Assembly (NCBI GenBank): GCA_018141845.1
Contig: CP073340.1
Location: 1,513,001 to 1,577,000, forward strand
Reading direction: 5' to 3'
DNA length: 64,000 nucleotides
Source: Lachnospiraceae bacterium oral taxon 096
GTDB lineage: Bacteria; Bacillota; Clostridia; Lachnospirales; Lachnospiraceae
In this document: piece after piece, positions 24,910 to 33,407 of the stretch
Layout: the number at the start of each line of letters is the position of its first letter
Position numbering within the stretch: position 1 is the stretch's first letter
Program-made: the position numbers and the translations under genes
Notes under the pieces: model-generated
Told to the model about the DNA's origin: nothing
The model's input: only the letters and a program-made list of their open reading frames with translations
Databases searched by the model: none

Positions 24910-26238
24910 ATGAGTAAACCTGTAGTAGCGGTGGTGGGGCGCCCAAATGTAGGAAAGTCCACACTGTTTAATGTAATTGCGGGGGAGGCGATTTCTATTG
25001 TCAAGGACACGCCAGGCGTGACAAGGGATCGAATTTACGCAGATTGTACTTGGCTTGATATGTATTTTACTTTGATTGATACTGGAGGAATTGAACCAGA
25101 AAGTTCCGATATTATTCTCTCCCAGATGAGAGAACAGGCACAGATTGCCATTGATACAGCCGATGTGATCGTCTTCATTACCGATGTTCGACAGGGACTT
25201 CAGGATGCAGACTTTAAGGTGGCCGATATGCTCAGAAAGTCAAAAAAACCAGTGGTCTTAGCCGTCAATAAGGTCGATAACATGGCAAAGTATGGAAATG
25301 ATGTCTATGAGTTTTATAATTTGGGTATTGGAGACCCCATTCCTGTATCGGCGGCTTCTCGACTGGGAATTGGTGACTTACTCGATGCAGTGAGTGCCCA
25401 TTTTACAAAGGAAATGCTAGAGGATGCGGAGGAAGATGATCGTCCAAGAATTGCGGTTGTTGGAAAGCCAAATGTTGGAAAAAGTTCTTTGATCAATAAA
25501 CTTACGGGGGCAAATCGAGTGATTGTCTCCAATATTGCGGGAACAACAAGAGATGCGATTGACACGGTTGTTCGATACAATAAACAAGACTATGTCTTTA
25601 TTGATACCGCAGGGTTGCGAAGAAAGAGTAAGGTAAAGGAAGACCTAGAGCGATATAGCATTATTCGCACCGTCACCGCAGTGGAGCGTGCCGATGTGGT
25701 TATTTTAGTAATTGATGCCACAGAGGGTGTGACTGAGCAGGATGCAAAGATTGCGGGCATTGCCCACGAAAGAGGCAAGGGCATTATTGTGGCTGTCAAC
25801 AAATGGGATGCGATTGAAAAAAATGACAAGACCATCTATGAGTTTACCAATAAAATTAAGCAAGTCCTTTCTTTTATGCAATATGCAGAATTTGTTTTTA
25901 TCTCTGCACTCACTGGTCAGAGAATGAATAAGATGTTTGAGTTAATTGATATGGTTAGAGAAAATCAAACCCTTCGTGTGCAGACTGGTGTGCTCAACGA
26001 AATTATTACGGAGGCCACAGTGATGCAACAACCACCTTCGGATAAGGGCAAGCGTCTAAAGATTTTTTACACCACACAGGTGGCAGTAAAACCACCAACA
26101 TTTGTGATATTTGTCAATAATAAGGGTTTGATGCATTTTTCTTATCAAAGATATTTGGAAAATCGCATCAGGGAGTCCTTTGGCTTTAGAGGGACGGCCC
26201 TCAGATTTATTATTCGAGAGAGAAGTGAGGAAAGTTAA
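24910..26238 (+). CDS. der: Ribosome biogenesis GTPase Der (EngA)
   Basis: A 442-residue protein with two tandem GTPase domains and a C-terminal KH-like domain, essential for 50S maturation. The first P-loop is G-R-P-N-V-G-K-S-T near residue 9 and the second is G-K-P-N-V-G-K-S-S near residue 184. Each is followed by D-T-G-G or D-T-A-G and N-K-x-D motifs. AAAGGAG precedes the start. It is followed by plsY two bases after its stop. Confidence 0.97.
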   Translation: MSKPVVAVVGRPNVGKSTLFNVIAGEAISIVKDTPGVTRDRIYADCTWLDMYFTLIDTGGIEPESSDIILSQMREQAQIAIDTADVIVFITDVRQGLQDADFKVADMLRKSKKPVVLAVNKVDNMAKYGNDVYEFYNLGIGDPIPVSAASRLGIGDLLDAVSAHFTKEMLEDAEEDDRPRIAVVGKPNVGKSSLINKLTGANRVIVSNIAGTTRDAIDTVVRYNKQDYVFIDTAGLRRKSKVKEDLERYSIIRTVTAVERADVVILVIDATEGVTEQDAKIAGIAHERGKGIIVAVNKWDAIEKNDKTIYEFTNKIKQVLSFMQYAEFVFISALTGQRMNKMFELIDMVRENQTLRVQTGVLNEIITEATVMQQPPSDKGKRLKIFYTTQVAVKPPTFVIFVNNKGLMHFSYQRYLENRIRESFGFRGTALRFIIRERSEES

Positions 26239-26240
26239 AA

Positions 26241-26876
26241 ATGTGGACATTATATCGAATACTTGCCATCGTGGTGGGATATCTCTTTGGGTTATTACAG
26301 ACAGGATATTTGTTTGGACATTTTCAACATATTGATATACGAAATTATGGAAGCGGAAATTCGGGTGCAACAAATGCTTTGCGTGTTATGGGGAAAAAGG
26401 CAGGAGCAATTGTCTTTTTTGGAGATTTTTTTAAGGCCTTTATTCCATGTATTGTGGTGCGTTTGCTATTAAAAAATCAACCAATCAATCCGACGCTCTT
26501 TGTCTTTTATGTAGGACTTGGCGTGGTATTGGGTCACAATTTTCCGTGCTATATGCATTTTAAAGGGGGAAAGGGCGTTGCTTCGACCGCAGGAGTGATT
26601 GCCACCTTGGATTGGCGATTAATCATCGCCTGTCTTTTGATCTTTATCATCAGTGTGGCCATTACAAAATATGTCTCCTTGGGTTCAATCCTGGTGATGC
26701 TTGTGATGATTGCAATGACATTTTTGTTGACCTTTGCAGGAAAAATGGGGACAAAAAATTTAGGAGAAATTCGAGTGATGTCTGTGGTCCTTGGCGGACT
26801 TTCCATCTTTCAACATCGAAAGAATATTATGAGGTTATTATCAGGGACAGAAAATAAGTTAGGGAGTAAAAAATAG
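26241..26876 (+). CDS. plsY: Glycerol-3-phosphate acyltransferase PlsY
   Basis: A 211-residue membrane protein with several hydrophobic helices. It transfers the acyl group from acyl phosphate (made by PlsX) to glycerol 3-phosphate. The conserved motifs are N-Y-G-S-G-N-S-G-A-T-N, G-H-N-F-P-C-Y-M-H-F-K-G-G-K-G-V-A and a late E-N-K. The following gene gpsA supplies glycerol 3-phosphate, so the two consecutive genes make lysophosphatidate precursors. GAGGAAAG precedes the start. Confidence 0.95.
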   Translation: MWTLYRILAIVVGYLFGLLQTGYLFGHFQHIDIRNYGSGNSGATNALRVMGKKAGAIVFFGDFFKAFIPCIVVRLLLKNQPINPTLFVFYVGLGVVLGHNFPCYMHFKGGKGVASTAGVIATLDWRLIIACLLIFIISVAITKYVSLGSILVMLVMIAMTFLLTFAGKMGTKNLGEIRVMSVVLGGLSIFQHRKNIMRLLSGTENKLGSKK

Positions 26877-26894
26877 GAAAAGGTAGGAGTAGAT

Positions 26895-27899
26895 ATGGAT
26901 AAGATAACAATTATTGGCACAGGCACTTGGGGAACAGCATTGGGAATGTTACTGGTTGACAATGGTCATCAGGTAACTTTGTGGTCGGCATTTCCAGAGG
27001 AACTTGAGAGCATGGAAAAAACAAAAACGCATAGAAGTCTTCCGGGCATTGTGCTGCCAGAAGAATTTATTTATCAACCTGACCTTGAAAAGGCCATGGA
27101 GGGAGCAAAAGTTTTAGTTCTTGCCGTCCCTTCCATCTATACGAGGGGAACAGCAAGAAAAATGGCAAAATTCTATCGACCAGAGCAAATCATTGTCAAT
27201 GTGGCCAAGGGCATTGAAGAGCATACATTGAAAGTATTAAATGTACAGGTGGAAGAAGAAATTCCAGGGGCAAATGTCTGTGTGCTCTCTGGACCAAGTC
27301 ATGCCGAAGAAGTTTCTAGGAAATTGCCGACAACCTGTGTTGTGGGTGCACACACCAAGGAGACAGCACAAAAGATACAAAATATCTTTATGAGCCCTGT
27401 ATTTCGTGTGTATATTTCTTCGGATATGTTAGGTATTGAGCTTGGTGGAAGCCTAAAAAATGTCATTGCCCTAGCTGCTGGTATTGCGGACGGACTTGGA
27501 TATGGAGACAATACAAAGGCGGCACTGATTACCAGAGGAATTGCAGAGATGAGCCGTCTTGGTGTGAAGATGGGGGCGACAGTGCAAAGTTTTGCTGGGC
27601 TTTCAGGCATTGGAGATTTAATTGTTACTTGTGCAAGTAGGCACAGCAGAAATCGAAAAGCAGGTGTGTTAATTGGACAGGGAAAGACAATGCAAGAAGC
27701 GATGGACGAGGTCAAAATGGTGGTCGAGGGCGTGTATTCTGCAAAGGCGGCGAAGGCATTGGCTGAGGAATATGGCGTATCTATGCCAATTGTAGAGCAG
27801 GTCAATGCGGTGCTCTTTGAAAACAAGGCACCAAAGGATGCCGTCGATGAGCTGATGCAAAGAGAGAAAAATGTCGAAAGTCAGGCATTGGATTGGTAA
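26895..27899 (+). CDS. gpsA: Glycerol-3-phosphate dehydrogenase [NAD(P)+]
   Basis: A 334-residue enzyme that reduces dihydroxyacetone phosphate to sn-glycerol 3-phosphate for membrane lipid synthesis. The nucleotide-binding loop is G-T-G-T-W-G-T-A at residues 7-14. The catalytic lysine lies in the conserved G-G-S-L-K-N-V-I-A-L-A-A-G-I, followed by N-T-K-A-A-L-I-T-R-G. It is the last gene of the DUF512-der-plsY-gpsA unit; a separate strong promoter follows. Confidence 0.96.
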   Translation: MDKITIIGTGTWGTALGMLLVDNGHQVTLWSAFPEELESMEKTKTHRSLPGIVLPEEFIYQPDLEKAMEGAKVLVLAVPSIYTRGTARKMAKFYRPEQIIVNVAKGIEEHTLKVLNVQVEEEIPGANVCVLSGPSHAEEVSRKLPTTCVVGAHTKETAQKIQNIFMSPVFRVYISSDMLGIELGGSLKNVIALAAGIADGLGYGDNTKAALITRGIAEMSRLGVKMGATVQSFAGLSGIGDLIVTCASRHSRNRKAGVLIGQGKTMQEAMDEVKMVVEGVYSAKAAKALAEEYGVSMPIVEQVNAVLFENKAPKDAVDELMQREKNVESQALDW

Positions 27900-27905
27900 G
27901 ATGGA

Positions 27906-27934
27906 TTGACAATTAAAAGTGAAAAAGATATAAT
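27906..27934 (+). promoter_or_regulatory. Full-consensus promoter of the liv operon
   Basis: TTGACA at 27906-27911, 17 bases, then TATAAT at 27929-27934. Both hexamers match sigma-A consensus exactly. It starts six bases after the gpsA stop. I see no CodY-type box nearby. Confidence 0.85.
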
Positions 27935-27972
27935 CGGAGATTATACATTTGATTACAGGAGGTAAGGAAATA

Positions 27973-29181
27973 GTGAAAAAGCTATTGGGGGTTACATTGT
28001 CACTTGCTATGGTGGCATCACTTGCAGCATGTGGAACGAGCGCGCCAAAGGATGGCAAAGCGACAACACAGTCAACAGAGAAAAAGGCTGAGGATAAGAA
28101 GGCAGATGCAGGTACAAAGACAGATACAAAGGACGTCTTTACCATTGGTGCTATTGGACCGCTTACAGGAAGTGCAGCATCTTATGGAACATCCGTAAAA
28201 AATGCAGTAGAGATTGCCATTGATGAGATTAATGCCGCAGGCGGTGTTAAGGTGGGCGATAAGAATGTAAAGTTAGCACTTGATTTTCAGGATGACCAGG
28301 CCAAGGAAGATCAGGCTGTCACCGCATACAATAAGTTAATGAGCGATGGAATGGATGTGTTGCTTGGTTGTGTGACGAGTGGATCATCTCTTGCCGTGAC
28401 ATCCCTTTCGGCACAAGATAAGATTTTACAGATTACACCATCAGGTTCAGCAGCAGATATTACAGCAAATGACAATGTATTTCGTCTTTGCTTTACCGAT
28501 CCTTTACAGGGAAAAACATTGGCTGACTTTGTTGCTGGTAAAGACTACAGTAAGATTGCCATCTTGTACAACAATGCAGATGAGTATTCTACAGGAATTA
28601 AGGACGCATTTAAGGAAGAGTTAAAGGCCAAGGGCAAGGACAGTATTGTTGTTGATGAGGAGTCCTTTAAGACAGAGGATGTTGACTATACAACCCAGCT
28701 GACAAAAATTAAGAATGCAGGTGCAGAGGCCATCTTTGTTCCGGCATATTATCAGGCAGCAGCGTATATTACACAGCAGGCCAAGAGTGCAGGAATGAAT
28801 ACTGCATTTATCGGTTCTGATGGATGGGATGGTGTGATTGCACAGGTGACAGATAAGAGTGCCGTAGAGGGAGCTGTATTTTTGAGCCCATTCCTTGCAT
28901 CAGATCCTTCAGCAAAGAAGTTTGTAGATGCCTATAAGGCAAAGTACAATGCAACTCCAGATCAGTTTGCGGCAGATGGATATGACACAGTGTATGTGAT
29001 TAAGGCAGCATTGGAAAAGGCAGGATCAACCAAGAGCGAGGATCTCATTGCTGCGATGACACAGATTGAAGTTGATGGATTGACAGGTAAGGTGACATTC
29101 GATGCATCGGGTGAGCCAAACAAAGAGGCAAAGTTTGTTACGATTACCAATGGGGAGTATGTTCCTTATCAGGCAAAGTAG
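27973..29181 (+). CDS. livJ: Branched-chain amino acid ABC transporter, substrate-binding lipoprotein
   Basis: A 402-residue extracellular lipoprotein that captures leucine, isoleucine or valine (or related amides) for the LivHMGF pump. The signal peptide ends in L-A-A-C, with the lipid-bearing Cys20. A linker rich in Lys, Asp, Gln and Thr follows to about residue 57, and the rest is a type I periplasmic-binding fold (G-A-I-G-P-L-T-G-S-A-A-S-Y-G). The start is GTG 27973 with AGGAGG upstream; the in-frame ATG at 27949 would put the ribosome site inside the gene. The family also includes urea and amide binders, so the exact ligand is inferred. Confidence 0.9.
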   Translation: MKKLLGVTLSLAMVASLAACGTSAPKDGKATTQSTEKKAEDKKADAGTKTDTKDVFTIGAIGPLTGSAASYGTSVKNAVEIAIDEINAAGGVKVGDKNVKLALDFQDDQAKEDQAVTAYNKLMSDGMDVLLGCVTSGSSLAVTSLSAQDKILQITPSGSAADITANDNVFRLCFTDPLQGKTLADFVAGKDYSKIAILYNNADEYSTGIKDAFKEELKAKGKDSIVVDEESFKTEDVDYTTQLTKIKNAGAEAIFVPAYYQAAAYITQQAKSAGMNTAFIGSDGWDGVIAQVTDKSAVEGAVFLSPFLASDPSAKKFVDAYKAKYNATPDQFAADGYDTVYVIKAALEKAGSTKSEDLIAAMTQIEVDGLTGKVTFDASGEPNKEAKFVTITNGEYVPYQAK

Positions 29182-29193
29182 TAAAAACTTTAG

Positions 29194-29230
29194 TGGAGAT
29201 GTCGCATAGAGGTGATATCTCCATTTTTTT
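29194..29230 (+). terminator. Attenuating terminator between livJ and livH
   Basis: TGGAGAT at 29194-29200 pairs with ATCTCCA at 29217-29223, followed by seven T residues. Partial read-through here would give more binding protein than membrane and ATPase subunits, a common arrangement for ABC importers. Confidence 0.7.
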
Positions 29231-29262
29231 ATAGATAGGCTATTTTATGGAGAGGTAAAACT

Positions 29263-30150
29263 ATGTTTGTAAATTTCATTGAGCAGCTACTCAACGGTCT
29301 GCGTACGGGTAGTGTCTATGCTCTGATTGCATTGGGCTATACGATGGTCTATGGTATTGCAAAGATGATTAACTTTGCACATGGAGATATCATTATGGTC
29401 GGAGCCTATGCACTCTATGTGTTGGCGGCAATGGTGCAGGTCAATGTGCCCATCCCTGTCGCTATTATTTTGACCATTATTTTTTGTGCAGTTGTGGGAA
29501 TTGTCATTGAAAAGCTTGCCTACAAACCACTTCGAAGTGCACCACCTTTAGCTGTGTTAATTACGGCGATTGGTATGAGCTACTTATTACAAAGCGTTGC
29601 CCTTTTGATCTTTAAGGGAACACCAATTTCTTTTGGCTCTGTGATTCCAAAGATTAATCTTTCCTTTGGGCCAATTGTAGTTTCAAGTATTACCGTGGTG
29701 ACATTGATTGTGACGGCCATTGCTATGATACTCCTTACCCTCTTTATCAATAAGACCAAGATGGGAAGTGCCATGCGTGCAGTGGCTGAGGACAAGGGAG
29801 CAGCAGAGTTGATGGGTATTGATGTCAATGCGACCATTTCGTTGACCTTTGCCATTGGAAGTGCCTTGGCGGCTGTTGCAGGGATTCTCTATGTCAGCCA
29901 GTATGAGAGCTTAAGCCCAACACTTGGTGCATTGCCAGGTATTAAGGCCTTTGTCGCAGCAGTTTTGGGGGGAATTGGAAGCATCCCTGGAGCAATGCTT
30001 GGCGGTATTATTTTGGGGATTATTGAGAGTTTATCTAAGGCATATATTTCTTCAGATCTTGCCGATGCCATTGTATTTGGGGTGTTGGTTGTTGTACTTT
30101 TGGTAAAGCCATCTGGACTTCTTGGCAAGAAGAAATTAGTGAAAGTGTAG
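29263..30150 (+). CDS. livH: Branched-chain amino acid ABC transporter permease LivH
   Basis: A 295-residue integral membrane permease with about eight hydrophobic helices. It starts F-V-N-F-I-E-Q-L-L-N-G-L and has the family segments A-L-G-Y-T-M-V-Y-G-I and G-I-D-V-N-A-T-I. It forms the translocation pore together with LivM, which starts eight bases after its stop. GGAGAGG precedes the start. Confidence 0.95.
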   Translation: MFVNFIEQLLNGLRTGSVYALIALGYTMVYGIAKMINFAHGDIIMVGAYALYVLAAMVQVNVPIPVAIILTIIFCAVVGIVIEKLAYKPLRSAPPLAVLITAIGMSYLLQSVALLIFKGTPISFGSVIPKINLSFGPIVVSSITVVTLIVTAIAMILLTLFINKTKMGSAMRAVAEDKGAAELMGIDVNATISLTFAIGSALAAVAGILYVSQYESLSPTLGALPGIKAFVAAVLGGIGSIPGAMLGGIILGIIESLSKAYISSDLADAIVFGVLVVVLLVKPSGLLGKKKLVKV

Positions 30151-30157
30151 GTGGAGT

Positions 30158-31126
30158 ATGACAAAGAAAAAGGGAAAAATAATTAAGAATGTGATTCTAA
30201 TTGTAGTCGTCTATGCATTGATTACCATACTCCTCAAGGGGGGAATGCTCAATCGCCAATATCGTTCGCTTTTGGTGCCGATTGGGGTCAATATTATGCT
30301 TGCGGTGTCACTAAACTTAGTCACTGGATTTTTGGGAGAACTCTCTCTAGGTCATGCTTGTTTTATGTCCATCGGAGCTTATACAAGTTCTTTGACCTCC
30401 ATTTATTTAGTTCATTCCTTGCCAACACCGATTGGTTTTGCCATTTCTTTGCTTGTGGGTGGCATTGTGGCCGCTGTTTTTGGATTATTAATTGGAATTC
30501 CAGTGCTTCGACTCAATGGTGATTATCTAGCGATTGTCACCCTTGCCTTCGGAGAGATTGTAAAGTCAGTGATTAATGTTATTGGGATTACAGGAGGAGC
30601 AAAGGGACTTTCAAAGATTCCCCTTCGCTCAGACTACAACAACTATACTTTGGTCTTTATTTTGACCGTGTTGACGATTGTATTTATTGTAAATTTTGTT
30701 CATTCAAGAGATGGTCGTGCGATCACTGCTATTCGAGACAATGAGATTGCCACAGAGTCTATTGGTATTAAGGTCAGTACTTATAAGATTAAGGCTTTTG
30801 TCATTGCGGCTTTTTTTGCTGGAGTGGCAGGCTGTGTCTATGCACACAATGTAGGTATTATTAAGCCACAGACCTTTGATTATAACAAATCGATTGAGAT
30901 TTTGGTTATCGTGGTGCTCGGTGGAATGGGCAGTGTCACAGGTTCGGTCATTGCAGCTATTGTGTTGACGATTCTTCCAGAGTTTTTGCGTGGTGCCGAC
31001 AATTTGCGTATGCTGTTGTATGCTGTTGTATTAATTCTCATTATGATCTTTAATCACAGCAAGATTAAAGAGGGACTGTTGAATAATAAAACTACTAGAA
31101 AATTGCTGGGAAAGGGGGAGGTGTAG
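30158..31126 (+). CDS. livM: Branched-chain amino acid ABC transporter permease LivM
   Basis: A 322-residue second permease subunit of the same transporter. After a basic N-terminus it shows many hydrophobic helices and the family motifs G-E-L-S-L-G-H-A and A-I-R-D-N-E-I-A-T-E-S-I-G. It pairs with LivH in the membrane. The start follows GTAGGTGGAG. livG begins two bases after its stop, so the genes are tightly coupled. Confidence 0.95.
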   Translation: MTKKKGKIIKNVILIVVVYALITILLKGGMLNRQYRSLLVPIGVNIMLAVSLNLVTGFLGELSLGHACFMSIGAYTSSLTSIYLVHSLPTPIGFAISLLVGGIVAAVFGLLIGIPVLRLNGDYLAIVTLAFGEIVKSVINVIGITGGAKGLSKIPLRSDYNNYTLVFILTVLTIVFIVNFVHSRDGRAITAIRDNEIATESIGIKVSTYKIKAFVIAAFFAGVAGCVYAHNVGIIKPQTFDYNKSIEILVIVVLGGMGSVTGSVIAAIVLTILPEFLRGADNLRMLLYAVVLILIMIFNHSKIKEGLLNNKTTRKLLGKGEV

Positions 31127-31127
31127 T

Positions 31128-31886
31128 ATGGCATTACTGGAGTGTAAAAATCTGGGCATTATGTTTGGTGGACTAAAGGCCGTTGATAACTTCAACTTAA
31201 AGATTGAAGAAGGACAGCTCTACGGCTTAATTGGGCCAAATGGTGCTGGAAAAACAACGGTGTTTAATTTGCTCACAGGTGTCTATAAGCCGACCTCAGG
31301 AAGTATTCATTTGCAGGGAGGACAGATTTCAGGTCTTGCACCGACACAAATTTGTAAGAGGGGCGTGGCCAGAACTTTTCAAAATATTCGTCTTTTTGAC
31401 AAGATGAGCGTATTAGACAATGTAAAGACGGCCTTGCACAATGAAATTCAATATGGATTATTTTCAGCCATGCTTCATGGACCAAATTATCACAAGAAGG
31501 AAAGACAGATGAATGAAAAGGCCATAGAGATTTTGAAGGTCTTTGGCCTAGATAGTTTTTGTGATTGGAAGGCGGGAAATCTGCCCTATGGTCAGCAGAG
31601 AAAGTTAGAAATTGCGAGAGCTTTGGCCACAGGACCAAAACTTTTGCTTCTCGATGAGCCAGCAGCAGGAATGAACCCACAGGAGACACAGGAATTGATG
31701 GATACTATCACATTGATTCGCAAGCGCTACCATATGACTATTCTTTTGATTGAACACGATATGAAATTAGTGGCAGGAATTTGTGAGTATTTGACTGTAT
31801 TAAATTTTGGAACAGAATTAGCGAGTGGAACCCCAGAGGTTGTGCTCAATGATCCAAAGGTAGTTACAGCATATTTAGGAGAGTAA
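31128..31886 (+). CDS. livG: Branched-chain amino acid ABC transporter ATPase LivG
   Basis: A 252-residue cytoplasmic ATPase subunit. Walker A is G-P-N-G-A-G-K-T-T near residue 36. The signature stretch is L-P-Y-G-Q-Q-R-K-L-E, and Walker B is L-L-L-L-D-E-P-A-A-G-M-N. The Pro-Tyr variant of the signature is typical of the LivG subfamily. It works as a heterodimer with LivF, whose gene follows after six bases. Confidence 0.96.
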   Translation: MALLECKNLGIMFGGLKAVDNFNLKIEEGQLYGLIGPNGAGKTTVFNLLTGVYKPTSGSIHLQGGQISGLAPTQICKRGVARTFQNIRLFDKMSVLDNVKTALHNEIQYGLFSAMLHGPNYHKKERQMNEKAIEILKVFGLDSFCDWKAGNLPYGQQRKLEIARALATGPKLLLLDEPAAGMNPQETQELMDTITLIRKRYHMTILLIEHDMKLVAGICEYLTVLNFGTELASGTPEVVLNDPKVVTAYLGE

Positions 31887-31892
31887 AAATAA

Positions 31893-32597
31893 ATGTTTCA
31901 AGTAGAAAATATTACCGTAAATTATGGTATGATTCAGGCAGTCAGAGGAGTTTCCTTTGAGGTCAATCAAGGAGAGATTGTGGCATTGATTGGAGCAAAT
32001 GGTGCGGGAAAGACCACAATTTTACATACAATCACAGGATTGATGCATCCAAAATCTGGATCCATTACTTTTGAAGGTCAGGATATTACCAATCGACCGG
32101 CACATAAAATTGTTGGTCTTGGTGTTGCCCATGTGCCAGAGGGACGGCGAGTGTTTGCTGACCTTTCGGTTATTGAAAATCTTCGCCTTGGTGCGTATAC
32201 TAGAAGTGATAAGGCAGAGATTGAACGGGATATTGAAAATATTTATCAAAAGTTTCCAAGATTGAAGGAAAGAAAGAATCAGTTGGCTGGTACATTGTCT
32301 GGTGGAGAACAGCAAATGCTTGCCATGGGAAGGGCATTGATGAGTAGACCAAAGATGATTGTCATGGATGAGCCTTCGATGGGACTGTCTCCTCTCTATG
32401 TCGGAGAGATTTTTAATATTATTGAAGAAATTCATCAATCGGGAACAACAGTACTTTTGGTTGAGCAAAATGCAAAGAAGGCACTTTCGATTGCCGACCG
32501 TGCCTATGTGCTGGAGACAGGAAAGGTAGTTCTTACTGGAGATGCAAAGAAATTGATGAATGATGAATCGGTCAAGAAGGCCTATTTGAGCGAGTAG
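31893..32597 (+). CDS. livF: Branched-chain amino acid ABC transporter ATPase LivF
   Basis: A 234-residue second ATPase subunit. Walker A is G-A-N-G-A-G-K-T-T near residue 35, the signature is L-S-G-G-E-Q-Q-M-L-A, and Walker B is I-V-M-D-E-P-S-M-G-L-S. The ribosome site AGGAG is about ten bases upstream, partly in the end of livG. It completes the five-gene liv operon. Confidence 0.96.
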   Translation: MFQVENITVNYGMIQAVRGVSFEVNQGEIVALIGANGAGKTTILHTITGLMHPKSGSITFEGQDITNRPAHKIVGLGVAHVPEGRRVFADLSVIENLRLGAYTRSDKAEIERDIENIYQKFPRLKERKNQLAGTLSGGEQQMLAMGRALMSRPKMIVMDEPSMGLSPLYVGEIFNIIEEIHQSGTTVLLVEQNAKKALSIADRAYVLETGKVVLTGDAKKLMNDESVKKAYLSE

Positions 32598-32617
32598 AGA
32601 ATGGGAGCGGGTGGAGA

Positions 32618-33118
32618 ATGGAAAAGGTAGATATCTATAGTATGACGGTGACAGGAGAGGCGGAGGAAGGCCCAGGTGGCTATGGCACGATTTTGCGGTG
32701 GAAAGATAGAGAAGGAAAATTTCACCAAAAGACAATGGCTCAGGGACAGACCTATACTGATCAATTGAGTCTTTCTTTGGAGGGACTCATTGCAGGATTA
32801 ATAGAATTGGGCGGTTCCTGTCAAGTGGATCTATACACAGATCAGGTCTTTATCTACGATGCCATTCGCCTAAAGTGGACGGAACGCTGGGTCAAAGAGG
32901 GATTTCAAAGAAAAAAATCAGGCTATGTCAAACATGCAACGCAGTGGATGGAACTAATTAAATGTTTGAATCGCCATTATGTGCAGGCACACAAAATCAT
33001 ACTAGAACAGATGGACGAGCCTGAAAAAAAGTGTGAGCAGTTGGCAAGGAAAGCCTTTTCGGCTGCACAGCTAGTGATACAAATGAGCAAGAAGCAAGAG
33101 GAGAAGAATGAGCAATAG
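32618..33118 (+). CDS. RNase H-like fold protein with degenerate active site
   Basis: A 166-residue protein. The start V-D-I-Y-S-M-T then E-G-P-G-G-Y-G-T-I-L-R-W matches the first strands of RNase HI. D-L-Y-T-D at residues 71-75 matches the third, and C-E-Q-L-A-R-K-A near the C-terminus matches the last helix. In RNase HI the catalytic residues are Asp, Glu, Asp, Asp. Here the first Asp is replaced (Met9), the Glu position is Ser, the third is kept (Asp75), and the last is Glu. It is therefore probably not a nuclease. It could bind nucleic acid or be a scaffold. It follows livF by 20 bases and overlaps a small membrane-protein gene. Confidence 0.7.
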   Translation: MEKVDIYSMTVTGEAEEGPGGYGTILRWKDREGKFHQKTMAQGQTYTDQLSLSLEGLIAGLIELGGSCQVDLYTDQVFIYDAIRLKWTERWVKEGFQRKKSGYVKHATQWMELIKCLNRHYVQAHKIILEQMDEPEKKCEQLARKAFSAAQLVIQMSKKQEEKNEQ

Positions 33119-33203
33119 GAAGAAATTAAATTTGATTATTTTTGTTATTCTTGTTGTAGGAATTGCCCTGAGCGTTGGCGTTCACCTTGCAGTTTCTATA
33201 TAG
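33108..33203 (+). CDS. Small single-span membrane protein (31 aa)
   Basis: A 31-residue open frame: a basic start (M-S-N-R-K-K) followed by one hydrophobic helix of about 20 residues. GAGGAGAAG ends two bases before the ATG. The start overlaps the last 11 bases of the RNase H-like gene, a usual sign of translational coupling. I recognise no family. The helix, ribosome site and overlap argue that it is real, but a protein this short needs experimental support. Confidence 0.5.
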   Translation: MSNRKKLNLIIFVILVVGIALSVGVHLAVSI

Positions 33204-33215
33204 CTATGCTATGAT
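33187..33215 (+). promoter_or_regulatory. Promoter upstream of the second small membrane-protein gene
   Basis: TTGCAG at 33187-33192, a 17-base spacer and TATGAT at 33210-33215. It overlaps the end of the 31-residue gene and could drive the 42-residue gene and alaS. Confidence 0.5.
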
Positions 33216-33257
33216 TTAGCAAGAACAGTTGGTTTTTGAGGAAAAGAGGTGAATGGG

Positions 33258-33386
33258 ATGATTGCAGTGACATCAGCTTTGCTTGCCGCTATTATTAAGG
33301 CAATTTGCTATGCTATATTGGCCTTCATCGGCATTAAGATTGGCATCAGAATGCGCAAGAGAAAAAATGAGAAGATAAAAAAATAA
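33258..33386 (+). CDS. Small single-span membrane protein with basic tail (42 aa)
   Basis: A 42-residue open frame with a hydrophobic helix at about residues 5-30 and a strongly basic C-terminal tail (R-M-R-K-R-K-N-E-K-I-K-K). AGAGGTGA lies five bases upstream of ATG 33258. It ends 21 bases before alaS. The tail suggests the C-terminus stays in the cytoplasm. No family recognised. It occupies the alaS leader, where many Firmicutes have a T-box. Confidence 0.55.
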   Translation: MIAVTSALLAAIIKAICYAILAFIGIKIGIRMRKRKNEKIKK

Positions 33387-33407
33387 GAGGTAATATTCGG
33401 AGGCAAT

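Noticed and set aside
33204..33407. A T-box riboswitch upstream of alaS
   Set aside because: I looked for a T-box-like motif and a terminator/antiterminator pair and saw neither; a small ORF fills the space.
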